From: an uncultured Collinsella sp.
GTDB taxonomy: Bacteria; Actinomycetota; Coriobacteriia; Coriobacteriales; Coriobacteriaceae
Direction of reading: 5' to 3'
Assembly: GCA_900757505.1 (NCBI GenBank)
Contig: CAAEOE010000087.1
Location: 1 to 23,356 of the forward strand
Length of the DNA: 23,356 nucleotides
Shown: piece after piece, positions 22,408 through 23,356 of the stretch
How the letters are laid out: every line of letters starts with the position of its first letter
How positions within the stretch are numbered: the stretch's first letter is position 1
The notes under the pieces: generated by a model
Seen by the model: the letters and a program-made list of their open reading frames with translations, nothing else
Told to the model about the DNA's origin: nothing
The model's database searches: none
Translations under genes and position numbers: made by a program

Positions 22408-23235
22408 ATGAGCGAGACCGCAGTCAACGGCGTCGAGCCGATCATCTTCCTTGATGACGTCCACGTCACCTTTAGGACCCGTACCGGCTCGATTCTGCAC
22501 CCCAACCTGGTTCACGCCGTCCAGGGTGTAACGATTAAGCTCATGCCCGGTCAGACGATCGGCATCGTCGGCGAGTCCGGTTGCGGTAAGTCCACCACCG
22601 CCAACGTCATGTGCGGCCTGCAGGCCCCCACGAGCGGCAAGGTCTACTTTAAGGGCAAGGACGTTACCAAACGTACCGCCGAGGACCGTCGCCACATGGG
22701 TCGCGTCATCTCGGTTGTGTTCCAGAACCCGGCCACGGCGCTCAATCCCCGCATGGTCGTTCGCGAGCAGCTGCTCGACCCCATGCGCGTCCACAACCTG
22801 GGTACCGAGGCCGAGCAGGAGAAGCGCGTCAAGGAGCTCCTGGAGCTCACCGGTCTGCCCAGCTCCGCCGCCGAGGTTCTTCCCGGTCAGCTTTCGGGCG
22901 GCCAGCGTCAGCGCGTCGCAATTGCCCGTGCCCTGTCGCTGAACCCCGATGCCATCATCGCCGACGAGCCCACCTCGGCTCTGGACGTTTCGGTCCGCGC
23001 ACAGATTCTGAACCTGTTGACCGACCTTAAGAAGGAGCTCGGCCTGGCCATGGTGTTCATCAGCCATGACATCCAGACGGTCCGCTATATCTCTGACGAC
23101 ATCATCGTTATGAATGGCGGCAGGATCGTCGAGCAGGGCGAGGCCAAGCAGGTCTTCCAGCACCCCCAGGACCCCTACACCAAGATGCTGCTCGGCGCTG
23201 CGCCGTCGCTGCTGCACCCCAAGCTCGGCGAGTAG
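22408..23235 (+). CDS. ABC transporter ATP-binding protein, OppF/DppF-like
   Basis: The 275-residue ATPase is the second nucleotide-binding subunit of the transporter. It shows Walker A GESGCGKS at 55-62, Q106 in FQNP, signature LSGGQRQR at 162-169, Walker B with DE at 186-187, and H220. Its ATG directly follows the stop of the fused permease-ATPase gene, with a strong GGAGGTGATG ribosome site inside that gene. It ends soon after the HPQDPYTKMLLGAAPS motif and so lacks the C-terminal extension of about 50 residues with cysteines found in many OppF and DppF proteins. Codon bias matches the rest of the operon. A strong hairpin follows. Confidence 0.95.
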   Translation: MSETAVNGVEPIIFLDDVHVTFRTRTGSILHPNLVHAVQGVTIKLMPGQTIGIVGESGCGKSTTANVMCGLQAPTSGKVYFKGKDVTKRTAEDRRHMGRVISVVFQNPATALNPRMVVREQLLDPMRVHNLGTEAEQEKRVKELLELTGLPSSAAEVLPGQLSGGQRQRVAIARALSLNPDAIIADEPTSALDVSVRAQILNLLTDLKKELGLAMVFISHDIQTVRYISDDIIVMNGGRIVEQGEAKQVFQHPQDPYTKMLLGAAPSLLHPKLGE

Positions 23236-23251
23236 CCTCGCTTTCCCTCCC

Positions 23252-23279
23252 GTGCGCCCGGTTCCCTTGCCGGGCGCAC
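23252..23279 (+). terminator. Hairpin at the end of the transporter operon
   Basis: A perfect 10-bp GC-rich stem (23252-23261 with 23270-23279) encloses an 8-base loop, 16 bases after the last stop codon. The following bases CTCCGTTG are poor in U, so it is a probable but not textbook terminator. Confidence 0.7.
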
Positions 23280-23315
23280 CTCCGTTGCGATTTCGAAAGG
23301 TTGGGTTCACGAGCC

Positions 23316-23356
23316 ATGCCAAGTGCTCAGGAGCTACAACATCAATTTGGTGAATA
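23316..23356 (+). CDS. Possible start of a further gene, cut by the window edge
   Basis: An open frame from ATG 23316 reads MPSAQELQHQFGE and runs off the window. AAAGG at 23296-23300 lies about 15 bases upstream, farther than ideal for a ribosome site. Thirteen codons are too few to identify a product. Confidence 0.35.
   Translation, partial: MPSAQELQHQFGE

Noticed and set aside
19804..23322. Open frame of 1172 codons on the minus strand, opposite the transporter genes
   Set aside because: It runs opposite three well-identified ABC transporter genes. Their strong codon bias (few codons giving stops on the other strand) explains it. Its translation is low-complexity in Gly, Asp, His and Leu and matches nothing I recognise.
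1..23356. Mobile element, phage remnant or CRISPR array
   Set aside because: No transposase, integrase, terminal inverted repeats with target duplication, or regularly spaced repeats were seen; all complete genes are ordinary chromosomal families.

Overview
This window looks like chromosome of a GC-rich Gram-positive anaerobe of the Coriobacteriia, most like Collinsella or a close relative. That placement is an inference from gene content, protein style and mixed GC/GTG-start usage, recalled rather than searched. All genes except the one at the right edge are complete. No transposase, integrase, phage gene, CRISPR array or tRNA was seen.

Layout. (1) 1-137: the 3' part of a 5S rRNA and its strong intrinsic terminator, so the window starts at the end of an rRNA operon. 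(2) 202-3812, plus strand: coaE (last step of CoA synthesis), overlapped by a membrane-anchored SLT lytic transglycosylase, then uvrB, ending in a long hairpin that probably stops transcription from both sides. (3) 3834-9956, minus strand: an LtaS-like membrane sulfatase-fold enzyme, an Mrp/ApbC-type P-loop ATPase, and two different flavoproteins (COG2081/YhiN type and COG2509 type). The ATPase and first flavoprotein abut exactly (stop TAA followed by GTG). (4) 10075-17295, plus strand: a possible LexA box, uvrA, then a tight ybaK-like deacylase / murJ / uvrC unit. All three subunits of the UvrABC excinuclease therefore lie within about 16 kb, mixed with envelope genes. (5) 17296-23279: an oligopeptide-type ABC transporter operon with a Tat/lipoprotein binding protein, permease, fused permease-ATPase and second ATPase. 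Its codon usage is strongly biased (AAG, GAG, GGC, ATC, TCC), unlike the looser usage in coaE, which suggests high expression. (6) The right edge may hold the first codons of another gene.

The most interesting non-coding stretch is the 365-base gap ahead of the transporter operon. It holds three mutually compatible inverted repeats that together can form a three-way junction (an 11-bp closing stem around two hairpins), followed by a fourth hairpin, ahead of the start codon. It matches no riboswitch class I can recognise. The other notable points are missing cysteines: the OppD-like half of the fusion has lost the usual C-terminal cysteine motif, and UvrC lacks one of its four conserved cluster cysteines. 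All functions are by motif recognition; no database search was possible.
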